This document shows positions 1-7,649 of a DNA stretch of 54,328 bases, piece by piece. How positions within the stretch are numbered: position 1 is the first letter of the stretch; every line of letters starts with the position of its first letter. A program made the position numbers and the translations under genes. The stretch lies in assembly GCA_002410505.1 (NCBI GenBank), contig DHSO01000006.1, forward strand, positions 7,704 to 62,031, in the 5' to 3' direction. The notes beneath the pieces were generated by a model. The model did not search any database and had not been told where the DNA came from. It saw nothing but the letters and a program-made list of their open reading frames with translations. The DNA is from Cloacimonetes bacterium UBA5284 (GTDB taxonomy: Bacteria > Cloacimonadota > Cloacimonadia > Cloacimonadales > Cloacimonadaceae).

Positions 1-694
1 TAGACACGTCTTCTAGACGTGTGTTTTCTTTCACGCGACAAGATGTCGCGTCTACACTCATGCGGCTGGAAGCCGCATCTACCTTCACGCGACAGGATGT
101 CGCGTCTACATTAGCGTCCACATTAGCTACCTTGCCATCATGCTTTCTGATGTATTTCACTATGCCAATAAACTGTTCTTTACTTCTTAAAATATGATCG
201 AAGTATTCCTTCTGCCAGAAGTGCCCGCTTACCCCCCTGGCTTTGTTTATCGCGTTTGCAGTATAGGATTTGATTGAACTAATAATATCATTAAGTTCAT
301 GATCTCCCAAAGGTTCAATGAGCAGATGCACATGGTTGACCGCTACGGTGTATTCCCAAATCCGATATCGATCTTCATGGAAATACATCAGAGCATCGAT
401 CACTATCTGCTTGAACTGCTTAATCCCCAGCAGGCACTCGCCATAATTCTGATCAAGCCAGTGTTCAATTTTACGGGTAAATAGTCTGTGGTATTCGGCG
501 GATTGCTCATTTGTTCTGGGTTGAGGATGCTCGCGCAGCCACTGATCGCGTTCGCTGAGCCACTGATTGAGTTTGACTTGAGGAATGGAATCAATGGTGC
601 GAAAAGTCACAAAGTAACATACTGTGGATTGCCTCCAGTGAGGTAGATTTCCATAGTAAACACCATGCTCTACTTTTTTGTCAAAGAAATTCAT
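1..694 (-). CDS. REP-associated tyrosine transposase (RAYT), C-terminus runs off window
   Basis: The frame is open from an ATG at 694, preceded by an AGGAG ribosome site, to the window edge. It reads as a Y1/HUH transposase of the TnpA-REP type: an HVH metal-binding motif in HVHLLIEP near residue 120, and a nucleophile-type tyrosine in HFWQKEYFDH near residue 160, followed by KYIRKH. This family nicks and moves single-stranded DNA at REP hairpins. From about residue 189 the frame passes into REP palindromes and encodes repeated VDATSCRVK and VDAASSRM peptides, with no stop before position 1. The 5' end overlaps the methylase stop by 14 bases. REP clusters lie on both sides, as in a REPtron. 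What is seen: motifs and open frame. Inferred: mobility. The true stop lies outside the window. Confidence 0.82.
   Translation of the reverse strand, partial: MNFFDKKVEHGVYYGNLPHWRQSTVCYFVTFRTIDSIPQVKLNQWLSERDQWLREHPQPRTNEQSAEYHRLFTRKIEHWLDQNYGECLLGIKQFKQIVIDALMYFHEDRYRIWEYTVAVNHVHLLIEPLGDHELNDIISSIKSYTANAINKARGVSGHFWQKEYFDHILRSKEQFIGIVKYIRKHDGKVANVDANVDATSCRVKVDAASSRMSVDATSCRVKENTRLEDVS
4..104. repeat. REP-like palindrome cluster (downstream of RAYT)
   Basis: Four short perfect hairpins with 3-base loops are packed together. ACACGTCT/AGACGTGT is at 4-22, CGCGACA/TGTCGCG at 34-50, TGCGGCT/AGCCGCA at 61-77 and CGCGACA/TGTCGCG again at 88-104. Most are joined by GTAGAC-like and TTCAC linkers. 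They lie inside the open frame of the transposase tail. The same hairpin types recur at 722-795, so these are dispersed REP-type elements and the probable substrates of the adjacent RAYT. Confidence 0.88.
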
Positions 695-1463
695 CTTGCT
701 CTCCTGGGGATACGATAGTAGACACGTCATCCTGACGTGTGAGAGTAGACACGTCATCCTGACCTGTGTTTTCTTTCACGCGACAAGATGTCGCGTCTAC
801 ATTAGCGTCCATATTAAAAAGCTCCAAAAAGTGGATGGGCGGGTATTCCTTTTCAGGGCTTGGGATATAGACTTCTTCCCCTTGGTCTGAGATAAAAGAA
901 AATAGCTCCAGTTCGTTTAATGATTCATTTTGTAGCATGCTATGAAAAGTGAAATCCCTTCTTTTGATCAGGCTGCCATTGATGGGTGACCATTCGGCAA
1001 ACACAATATATCCGGGTGGCTCGCCCACGGTCTTCAGAGTGAGGGCATGGCCCCAGACGATATTGCAGAATAGGATATAGCGGATTGATTCCCGACAGGT
1101 GTCTTTACACGCATCCTTATATAAAGGGCGGTAGTATTCATCATCGAATATGCAAAATAGCCTTTGGCGGCATTCCAGGACGTTGTCTTCTTGGATGTCG
1201 ATGCCATAGATGGAGGAGGCGGCTATCACAGCGTATCGCTCGAAGTCATACTGGGATTTGCCATAGCGCCCTTTCACCACATCCAGCTTGCGCTTGAGGA
1301 TCTCTGATAGGAAGTTTCCATTTCCACAAGCAGGCTCCAAAAAGCGGGATTCTATGCGCTCAGTTTCCTGCTTCACAAGGTCGAGCATGGCATTTACTTC
1401 CCGCTGAGAAGTAAAGACTTCGCCATGATCCGCTACTCGTTGTTTAGATTTGACCTGAGTCAT
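681..1463 (-). pseudogene. Adenine-specific DNA methylase-like protein, 3' end replaced by REP/RAYT sequence
   Basis: The 260-residue product starts at the ATG at 1463, overlapping the upstream gene by 20 bases. A longer in-frame start at 1574 would lie deep inside that gene. The N-terminal part has the N6-adenine methylase signature: GEVFTSQREV, then the SAM-binding motif FLEPACGNGNFL, then GIDIQEDNVLECR. No NPPY/DPPY catalytic motif is visible; the corresponding area reads LFCNIVWGHALT. From about residue 217 the product is encoded by REP palindromes (VDATSCRVK, QDDVST repeats), and its last residues use the transposase leader. I infer that a REP/RAYT unit landed in the 3' end and that the natural C-terminus is lost. 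Whether the remnant binds SAM or DNA is unknown. Confidence 0.6.
722..795. repeat. REP-like palindrome cluster (upstream of RAYT)
   Basis: Three hairpins occur: ACACGTCA/TGACGTGT at 722-740, a second copy with one arm mismatch at 749-767, and CGCGACA/TGTCGCG at 779-795. The linkers match those of the cluster at 4-104, including the shared stretch ending in GTCTACATTAGCGTCC. The cluster lies in frame within the methylase-like gene and gives it a foreign tail. Together the two clusters bracket the transposase gene. Confidence 0.88.
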
Positions 1464-2055
1464 AGTATCCCGCTTTTTGAAGGAACTGCTGCTTTGAATT
1501 GATTCCGAAATCCTTTCCGTGGTCTTTGATATCTGATTCGAAGTCATTATCGCTATAGTTTGGGTATTTATCATGGCGGATCCCTTCTAATTTGTTAAGT
1601 ATTTCCTGTTCAGACAAGTCTTTGATGGCGAAGTTTTTGTCAACGGGTTTATCGAGATCGACATCGCCATCGAGGGCATCGTTTAGTGGATAGACCTTAT
1701 CCTGGGCAGCCAGAGCCCGGCAGATATCACTGGTGCGGTCATCCGGGATCACCACGAGCTTGTAGAATCTGGCTTTGGATTTTTTGTAGCCTTGTAGCCT
1801 TCCGAACTCCCTAATTCGTAGGGCTGTATGCTCTGCCAGTCCTAGCCGGTAGCGGGATGATCTGTTGGCAAGATCATTAAACTGGTCTTTGAGGGTATCA
1901 GCCAGCATCTCCTTGGCATAGTCTTGCTCGATGGCTTTGGATAGGGTATCTACGAAGTTCTGCCTGACATCAGCTTCAAAGTGGTTGCCGATCCGGAACA
2001 AAGCTGTTTCTGGAAGGTCTGTGATCAGAGATTCGCCCCAAAATCCCATTGGCAT
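1444..2055 (-). CDS. Phage head morphogenesis (Mu gpF / SPP1 gp7-like) protein fragment
   Basis: This 203-residue product resembles the C-terminal domain of phage minor head proteins. RLGLAEHTALRIREFGRLQG is followed by a DDRTSDICRALAAQDKVYPL block, equivalent to the usual D-x-R-T-x-x-x-C-R motif that precedes a short VFPL-like strand. Such proteins act in portal/capsid assembly and are normally longer, so this looks like a remnant of a prophage morphogenesis module. No other phage structural gene is present. The start at 2055 has no convincing ribosome site. Its stop lies 20 bases inside the methylase-like gene, suggesting translational coupling. The domain call is from motif recognition only and could be wrong. 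Confidence 0.5.
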   Translation of the reverse strand: MPMGFWGESLITDLPETALFRIGNHFEADVRQNFVDTLSKAIEQDYAKEMLADTLKDQFNDLANRSSRYRLGLAEHTALRIREFGRLQGYKKSKARFYKLVVIPDDRTSDICRALAAQDKVYPLNDALDGDVDLDKPVDKNFAIKDLSEQEILNKLEGIRHDKYPNYSDNDFESDIKDHGKDFGINSKQQFLQKAGYYDSGQI

Positions 2056-2106
2056 TTTCAGTGATCAAATACTGACCAACAAATACTGATTAAATACATA
2101 CAGTCA

Positions 2107-2231
2107 AATATCACAGATTTCTTCCTGCCTTATCGCCGTTCATCACTTCTTTATCAAGCGTTCATCAAGCGTTAATTATTAACGCTTGATTAAGGCTTGA
2201 TGACCACTTGATTAACACTGTCAACAGAGCT
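2107..2231. repeat. Phased 11-bp ATCAAG-type repeat array, left inverted copy
   Basis: Units of the form ATCAAGCGTTC start at 2142 (degenerate ATCAC form), 2153 and 2164 on the plus strand. Three more units read on the minus strand and end at 2190, 2201 and 2212. Successive units are 11 bp apart on each side. The centre is a perfect 12-bp inverted repeat with a 3-base loop at 2164-2190. Bases 2161-2231 match 54258-54328 in reverse complement at 69 of 71 positions. The start, AATATCACAG then a TTCCTGC-like stretch, also matches the element near 15.9 kb. No gene is seen in 2056-2531. Confidence 0.85.
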
Positions 2232-2450
2232 AACAATGGACACAGCATTTTAGGAAAAATGCCCCAAATGCCCCCGGAATAACAACAAATGTTAAGGAAT
2301 ATATCTCCACTATCTCCTCTGCTAATGATATCTAAGCTCTATCTATAAAAGCTCACTGAAGACCGCTACAGATGCCGGCAAGACCGGGTAGATGCCAAAG
2401 CAAGATTTGCCGGGACAACAACATTGTGCATGCCAAAAAGCTGAAAATCA

Positions 2451-2479
2451 TTGACAGCAAATACCTCCACAATACAGAT
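2451..2479 (+). promoter_or_regulatory. Possible promoter for the fetAB operon
   Basis: TTGACA at 2451-2456 is a perfect -35 box, followed after 16 bases by TACAGAT, a weak -10 match. It lies about 50 bases before the fetA start. The rest of 2232-2531 is AT-rich and shows no gene or clear terminator. Confidence 0.3.
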
Positions 2480-2531
2480 ACTTACAGATATCTGACAAAG
2501 GAATATTGTAAGAGAGAGAGGAGTGAAGCTA

Positions 2532-3185
2532 ATGCTGGATATTAACATCAAACGCCTATACTATGGTGACAAAACCTTGCTGACCGACCTAAATCTAGTG
2601 GTGAAACCCAGAGAGAGAATTCTGATCGTGGGACCCACCGGGATGGGGAAAAGTTCCCTCTTGCACACCTTCAATCTGATGAACCAAAACTATGACGGCA
2701 GCATCATGTTTGAGGGCAAGGATCTCCGCGAATATGCTCCCCACGATCTGCGCAGCCAGATCTGCCAGGTAATGCAAGAGCCTTATCTGGGTGAAGGAAG
2801 CGTGGAAGATGTGTTGCAAGAGCCGCTGTCCTACCATTCCAATCACCATAGTAACAGCAAGGAACGCAGACAGCGAATGCTGGCATTGTTCGAGAACTTC
2901 CGCTTGCCTGAAAGCCATCTCAGCAAACAGGCCGAACAGCTTTCCGGCGGGGAGAAACAACGCGTAGCACTGGTGCGAACACTGCTGCTCAATCCCAAGA
3001 TACTATTACTGGATGAAATCAGCTCTGCCCTGGATCAGAATACTTCCGGCATCATCTCAGATTGCATTTTCAACAATTATCCCGGTGCAGTAATCGCGAT
3101 CTCTCACGATCCCTTGTGGCGCGAACGCTGGGACAGAAACTGGACCTTGCAGGACGGCAAGATCATCGATAACAGGGAGTTTTGA
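2532..3185 (+). CDS. fetA: FetA-type ABC transporter ATP-binding protein (iron export)
   Basis: This ATPase of about 217 residues has Walker A GPTGMGKS at residues 34-41, signature LSGGEKQ at 137-143, Walker B LLLDE at 158-162 and a switch histidine in ISHD. The immediate partner is a FetB/YbbM membrane protein, so the pair most likely forms the FetAB exporter, reported in E. coli to lower iron and protect against peroxide. I chose the ATG at 2532, which has AGAGAGGAG about eight bases upstream. The GTG at 2523 sits inside that ribosome site. The stop directly abuts the fetB start. Substrate is inferred from the partner, not from the ATPase. Confidence 0.85.
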   Translation: MLDINIKRLYYGDKTLLTDLNLVVKPRERILIVGPTGMGKSSLLHTFNLMNQNYDGSIMFEGKDLREYAPHDLRSQICQVMQEPYLGEGSVEDVLQEPLSYHSNHHSNSKERRQRMLALFENFRLPESHLSKQAEQLSGGEKQRVALVRTLLLNPKILLLDEISSALDQNTSGIISDCIFNNYPGAVIAISHDPLWRERWDRNWTLQDGKIIDNREF

Positions 3186-3956
3186 ATGGATATCAGTTAC
3201 ATTGGTTTAGTTTTTGCCCTCTTGCTGCTCATCTTTCCGATACTCATCTTTCTCCAGTTGAAGCTGAAGCTGATCGGCCAGCTTTTCACTTCCTTTGGCA
3301 GGATGATCGTGCAATTGAGCCTGATGGGTATGTGGCTGGAATTCCTCTTTACGCAAGAGATATCGTGGCTCACACTGATCTGGATGGTGGTGATGGTGTC
3401 GAACGCTGTATTCACTCTACGCGGCAGGCTCAAGTTTCAGCGTCATATACTGTTGCCAATTATTGCCACTGCTTTGGCGACAACCAGTTTGGTGCTGATG
3501 CCCTGGATCTTGATCATGGTGATTCGCCCTCAACCGATCTTTTCGCCCGAATTTGCCATCCCCATCTACGGCATGGTGCTGGGTAACAGCATGAACAGCC
3601 TGGCACTCGCCATGGAGCGCTTTGAAAGCGGGATGAGCGACAATTGGCGGGCATATTACACTCGCCTCAGCCTGGGCGCAAATCTTTGGGAAGCCGCCCT
3701 GCCCACCTTTCGCAAAGCCATGCATGCTTCGCTGTTGCCGCAATTGCTCTCTGTGGCTTCAATGGGCGTGGTAAGCCTTCCGGGCATGATGACGGGGCAG
3801 ATTTTGGGCGGTGCTTCTCCCCTGGTCGCGATCAAGTATCAGATGATGATCATGATAGCAATCTTCAGCGGCGTTTGCCTCACAGACTATCTGGGCATCA
3901 GGCTGTATCTGCGCAAGCGTTTCGACATATACTATCTACCCAAAGAGGATAAATGA
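3186..3956 (+). CDS. fetB: FetB/YbbM (UPF0014) ABC transporter permease
   Basis: A 256-residue polytopic membrane protein with about seven hydrophobic segments. The family core is clear: a GNSMNSLALAMER block near residue 135 and a SLPGMMTGQILGG block near residue 195, both typical of UPF0014/FetB. It begins at the base after the fetA stop, with GGGAG just upstream, and its last four bases (ATGA) overlap the next gene. With FetA it would form an inner-membrane exporter, for iron by homology to E. coli. The metal is not provable from the sequence. Confidence 0.9.
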   Translation: MDISYIGLVFALLLLIFPILIFLQLKLKLIGQLFTSFGRMIVQLSLMGMWLEFLFTQEISWLTLIWMVVMVSNAVFTLRGRLKFQRHILLPIIATALATTSLVLMPWILIMVIRPQPIFSPEFAIPIYGMVLGNSMNSLALAMERFESGMSDNWRAYYTRLSLGANLWEAALPTFRKAMHASLLPQLLSVASMGVVSLPGMMTGQILGGASPLVAIKYQMMIMIAIFSGVCLTDYLGIRLYLRKRFDIYYLPKEDK

Positions 3957-4357
3957 TAAAAGGCTATACGCTTCCGGCTCCCACCCACATGGCGGTGCTT
4001 TCCACTATCAAAGACAAGCGCCCCAGCCTGCGTCCCATGACCATGATCAACCAAAACGGCCGGTTGTTCTTTGCTACCGGCAGCAAGGATGCCAAGGTAG
4101 CTCAAATAGATACTAATCCCTATGTGGAATGCCTTGTCTTGCAAAGCAATGAGCATGGTAACGGTTATTTCAGGATCGCAGGAAAGCTGCATACCGTCAC
4201 AGATCATACGATCAAGCAAGCTGTGGCGGATTATGCCCCCTTTATCTATCAATATTGGGACGATGTGGCCAATGAAGACTTTGTGTTATACGAGCTTGAT
4301 GTGGAAACTTGTCGCTATCTGAAGCCCGGGGCAAACTTGGAAGAAGAGTGTAGATAA
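3953..4357 (+). CDS. Pyridoxamine 5'-phosphate oxidase-like flavin-binding protein
   Basis: A 134-residue protein of the split-barrel FMN-binding fold. It has the LRPMTMINQNGRLFFAT segment (cofactor-contacting strand), a following K-V-A-Q-I-D-x-N-P-Y-V-E-C block and a C-terminal strand with YELDVETCRYL. Small members of this family usually bind FMN, heme or F420 and reduce diverse substrates; few act in vitamin B6 metabolism. It overlaps fetB by ATGA, so it is translationally coupled to the exporter. That suggests a redox or stress role, which is inference. Confidence 0.75.
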   Translation: MIKGYTLPAPTHMAVLSTIKDKRPSLRPMTMINQNGRLFFATGSKDAKVAQIDTNPYVECLVLQSNEHGNGYFRIAGKLHTVTDHTIKQAVADYAPFIYQYWDDVANEDFVLYELDVETCRYLKPGANLEEECR

Positions 4358-4361
4358 GACC

Positions 4362-5174
4362 TTGCTATATTTATTTTTAAGCGTTCTCTGCTCGGTATTG
4401 ATCGCGAATTTCCTGATGCTTTTGGGACGCCGGGAATCGCTGTATATGATGCCGGTGTTTTTGGGTAACTACTTTGTGGCATCGCTGTTCAGCGCCTTCA
4501 GCCTCCGTCCCGGGGCAGCGGGCACATTTGATATTCTCTTCGGCTTGCTAACCGGAGCTTTCTTTCTGGTCAATTTCTGGGTGTACCAAAAGTGCATCGT
4601 CGTAAACGGCTTGTCACTCTCTGTAGGCTCGATGCGTATAGCCATGATCATTCCTATCTTGATAGCCTTGGTCTTTTTCCAAGAAAGCTTGGGGCTATGG
4701 AACATTCTGGGCATTGTTTTGGGGGTATCCGCGTTCAGCCTCAAAGCTGATCCCAAAGCGCTGCGCAATTTGCTTTGGATCCTTTTGCTGTTCTTTGTAT
4801 CCGGTTTTAGTGATGCCAGCATGAAGATCTTTAAAGAACTGGGTGGGGGCAACGAATCTTTCTTTGTGTTCCTGATCTTCGGTTCTGCTTTTTTCTATAC
4901 TCTGGCCTCGATCATCTCCGGCAAAAGGAGCTTTCCCAAACGCTTGGTGTTATATGGCTTTGCACTGGGAATACCCAACCGCTATTCCACGGTATTCTTT
5001 CTGCGAGGCTTGGACAGCGTCCCCGCGACTATCGCCTATCCACTTGTGGCGGTATCTATTGTGCTGCTTAGCATCGGTAGTGATGTGTTGTTCTGGCGCA
5101 GGCGTCCCGATTGTCGCGACTACCTGCTGTGGACCTTGCTCATCATCAGTCTGATCTTGCTAAACATCGCCTAG
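4362..5174 (+). CDS. EamA/DMT-type drug/metabolite transporter
   Basis: A 270-residue, almost wholly hydrophobic protein with about ten predicted membrane segments in two halves. It has the short charged loops and internal duplication usual for the drug/metabolite transporter superfamily. A TTG start at 4362 is used, with GAAGAAGAG upstream inside the end of the preceding gene. No closer start keeps the first helix. It is the last gene of the apparent fetA-fetB-flavoprotein operon. The cargo is unknown. Confidence 0.75.
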   Translation: MLYLFLSVLCSVLIANFLMLLGRRESLYMMPVFLGNYFVASLFSAFSLRPGAAGTFDILFGLLTGAFFLVNFWVYQKCIVVNGLSLSVGSMRIAMIIPILIALVFFQESLGLWNILGIVLGVSAFSLKADPKALRNLLWILLLFFVSGFSDASMKIFKELGGGNESFFVFLIFGSAFFYTLASIISGKRSFPKRLVLYGFALGIPNRYSTVFFLRGLDSVPATIAYPLVAVSIVLLSIGSDVLFWRRRPDCRDYLLWTLLIISLILLNIA

Positions 5175-5177
5175 CAG

Positions 5178-5195
5178 TGTGGATCATCATCCACA
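5178..5195. terminator. Small hairpin after the fetAB operon
   Basis: TGTGGAT and ATCCACA form a perfect 7-bp stem with a 4-base loop just after the transporter stop. No T-run follows, so it is a weak terminator at best. The arms also resemble partial DnaA boxes in inverted orientation. Confidence 0.3.
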
Positions 5196-5291
5196 GTCTC
5201 CACCATCAAGCCGGAATCTGCGGCACAAAGCCATTGACAAGCAGCAGCCATCCCTGCCTTTAGTATTTCTACTATCTGATATGGAGACCCA

Positions 5292-7649
5292 ATGGATTGG
5301 ATGATGTATATTGAAGACATTCTGCAAAAAGTAATTAATGCAGACAAGGACACGCGTTCCAAGCTGATTAAAGAGCTGTCCGACAAACTGGCGGAGTGCG
5401 AAAAGTACAAATCCTATCTGGAAAATGCCAGTGATACTATAGCTGAAATGGATGAAAGCGGCACCGTGATCTACACTACCAATAACTGGATCAGGCAATT
5501 GGGTTACGATCCTGAAGATATCAAAGGCAAAGCCATCTTTCATCAATTCTTCCATCCCGATGATGCACCCAAGGCAGAAGAATATCTCCAAAAAGCTTAC
5601 AAAACCAAGAAAACCCAGACCGGATTTGAGTATCGTATCAAAAACAAGCAGGGTCAATATCGCTGGCACAGCGCCAATCTATCGCCCGTGTTGGATGACC
5701 GGGGGAAGGTGAGCTCTGTAGTTGCAATCGCCCATAGCATACACGATCGCAAGATGGCAGAGCTACAACTCACCGAGCGAGAGACACTCTACAGACTGCT
5801 GTTAAACACCATGCAGGAAGCGGTGATAATGGTGGATAACAACGATATCATCAAATACGTTAACCCCAGATGCTGCCAGCTCTTTGATGTATCCCCGGAA
5901 GAAGTGATGGGCAAAATTGGATACGAAAGCTTCATCATCCCCGAAGATCAACAGATCATCCAAAATCAGAACCGCAAGCGTGCCCGGGGATTGCCCGATG
6001 AATACACAGTTCGCGGACACAAAAAAGACGGCACTATCATCTGGCTGAAAATCAACGGCAGTCCCCTGTACGACGAACAGGGCAAAGCCATGGGCTCCGT
6101 GGGCATCATGACAGACATCACGGAATCCAAGAAAGCAATGGATGCCCTTAAGCGCAGCGAAGAGAAGTTTCGCGACCTCTTTGATAACTCTATGGCAGGC
6201 GTATTTCAATCCAGCATGCAAGACCGCTATCTGAATGTCAACAAACGCTTTGCCACGATGTTTGGCTACGATTCTCCAGAGGAAATGATCAATAGCGTCA
6301 CAGACATCAAAAAGCTCTATGTGAATCCGGACGAACGCGAGAACCTGAAAGAATTGCTGATCCGGGACGGCATGGTAAGCAATTACGAAGTGGAGCTTTA
6401 TCGCAAAGATGGCAGTCGTTTTTGGACATCCCTCGCAGCCAGATACAGGGTGAGCGAAGAGGGTGTTTCCGTGATGGAAGGCGCTAATATCGATATCACG
6501 GAAAGCAAGAATCTGCGGGAGCAATTACTCTCCGGGCAAAAGATGGAAGCCATCGGCAAGCTTGCCGCCGGAGTGGCACATGATTTTAATAACTTGCTTA
6601 CTCTCATATTGGGATACTCCGAAGACATCGTGGAAGAATTGCCTCCCAACAGCCCCGTGCGAGAATCTGCCGATGAGATCGTGAAAGCGGGACTCCGTGC
6701 CGCCACTCTCACCAGAGAGCTGCTCACATTCAGCAAAAAGCAAGCCGTGAGGTGTCAAGACCTGGATTTCAACAGTCTTTTAAACAACCTGAAAAGCATA
6801 TTTGTGAGAATTCTGGGCGATGAAATTACCTTGAACTATCATCTGGCAGACAACATCGGAGTGGTGAAAGCCGACTCCACTCAAATGGAACAGGTATTGG
6901 TAAACTTGGTGCTGAATGCCAGGGAAGCCATGGCGCCGGGCGGTATTCTGCGCATCAAAACCAGAAATGAGAAGAAAGACTCCAACCGTCATTTGAGACA
7001 ATTGGACTCCCCCGCCGAAGAGTATGTACACTTGGTAGTTTCCGACACAGGTATGGGTATCGATAAAAAGAATAAACACAAGATCTTTGAGCCATTTTTC
7101 ACCACCAAATCCGATGCCCGGGGCCTGGGACTCTCAACCGTTTGGGGCACTGTTCAACAATACGGTGGCATCGTATACGCAGAAAGCGAAGCCGGGAAAG
7201 GTTGTGAAATGCATATCATGCTTCCGGCTAATGCCGCAGAACAGGATATCCGGCCCCTCTCTCTCGGAAAAGCGGATAAAGGCAAAGAAGAAAGCATCCT
7301 GGTAGTGGAAGACGAAATCGAACTGTGCCGCCTGATCAAGAAAATGCTTTCAAACCTGGGCTATAAGGTGATGGCAACGACCAAGGCCAGAGAAGCTTTG
7401 GATCATTTTCATAACAACCATGTTCCGGATTTGCTGCTCACAGATGTCATGATGCCCGGCATGAACGGCATGCAATTAATCGAGGCAGTAAAGAAACTTC
7501 ATCCCCGGCAAAAGATCCTGGTTATGTCCGGATATACAGACGATATCGTGAGCGATCACGGCTTGCTGGGAAATATTATCCCATTCATCCCCAAACCCTT
7601 CACCGCCAGCCAGATAAACCCTATTATCCGGCAAATCCTGGATCAATAG
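5292..7649 (+). CDS. Hybrid sensor histidine kinase with three PAS domains and a receiver
   Basis: A 785-residue soluble sensor; no membrane segment is visible. PAS domains span about 40-155, 160-280 and 285-405, each ending in a PAC-like strand (HSIHDRK, TDITESK, IDITESK). The HisKA box has GVAHDFNNLL with phospho-acceptor His430. The ATPase domain has LNAREA (Asn542), DTGMGI and GLGLS. The C-terminal receiver runs from about 668, with acidic pocket VVEDE, phospho-acceptor Asp718 in LLTDVMMPG and Lys768 in PKPF. GGAG lies seven bases before the ATG. There is no response regulator or target gene alongside, so it is an orphan. The PAS ligands cannot be inferred. Confidence 0.9.
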   Translation: MDWMMYIEDILQKVINADKDTRSKLIKELSDKLAECEKYKSYLENASDTIAEMDESGTVIYTTNNWIRQLGYDPEDIKGKAIFHQFFHPDDAPKAEEYLQKAYKTKKTQTGFEYRIKNKQGQYRWHSANLSPVLDDRGKVSSVVAIAHSIHDRKMAELQLTERETLYRLLLNTMQEAVIMVDNNDIIKYVNPRCCQLFDVSPEEVMGKIGYESFIIPEDQQIIQNQNRKRARGLPDEYTVRGHKKDGTIIWLKINGSPLYDEQGKAMGSVGIMTDITESKKAMDALKRSEEKFRDLFDNSMAGVFQSSMQDRYLNVNKRFATMFGYDSPEEMINSVTDIKKLYVNPDERENLKELLIRDGMVSNYEVELYRKDGSRFWTSLAARYRVSEEGVSVMEGANIDITESKNLREQLLSGQKMEAIGKLAAGVAHDFNNLLTLILGYSEDIVEELPPNSPVRESADEIVKAGLRAATLTRELLTFSKKQAVRCQDLDFNSLLNNLKSIFVRILGDEITLNYHLADNIGVVKADSTQMEQVLVNLVLNAREAMAPGGILRIKTRNEKKDSNRHLRQLDSPAEEYVHLVVSDTGMGIDKKNKHKIFEPFFTTKSDARGLGLSTVWGTVQQYGGIVYAESEAGKGCEMHIMLPANAAEQDIRPLSLGKADKGKEESILVVEDEIELCRLIKKMLSNLGYKVMATTKAREALDHFHNNHVPDLLLTDVMMPGMNGMQLIEAVKKLHPRQKILVMSGYTDDIVSDHGLLGNIIPFIPKPFTASQINPIIRQILDQ

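Noticed and set aside
1..810. CRISPR array
   Set aside because: The repeats are palindromes of varied type with irregular spacing and no unique spacers of constant length; they fit REP elements.
2153..2212. Plasmid-type replication iterons
   Set aside because: Unit spacing is iteron-like, but there is no Rep gene nearby and similar blocks occur at three other chromosomal sites.
5178..5195. Inverted partial DnaA boxes as an origin signal
   Set aside because: Only one pair, imperfect (TGTGGAT without the final AA), with no AT-rich unwinding region or further boxes.
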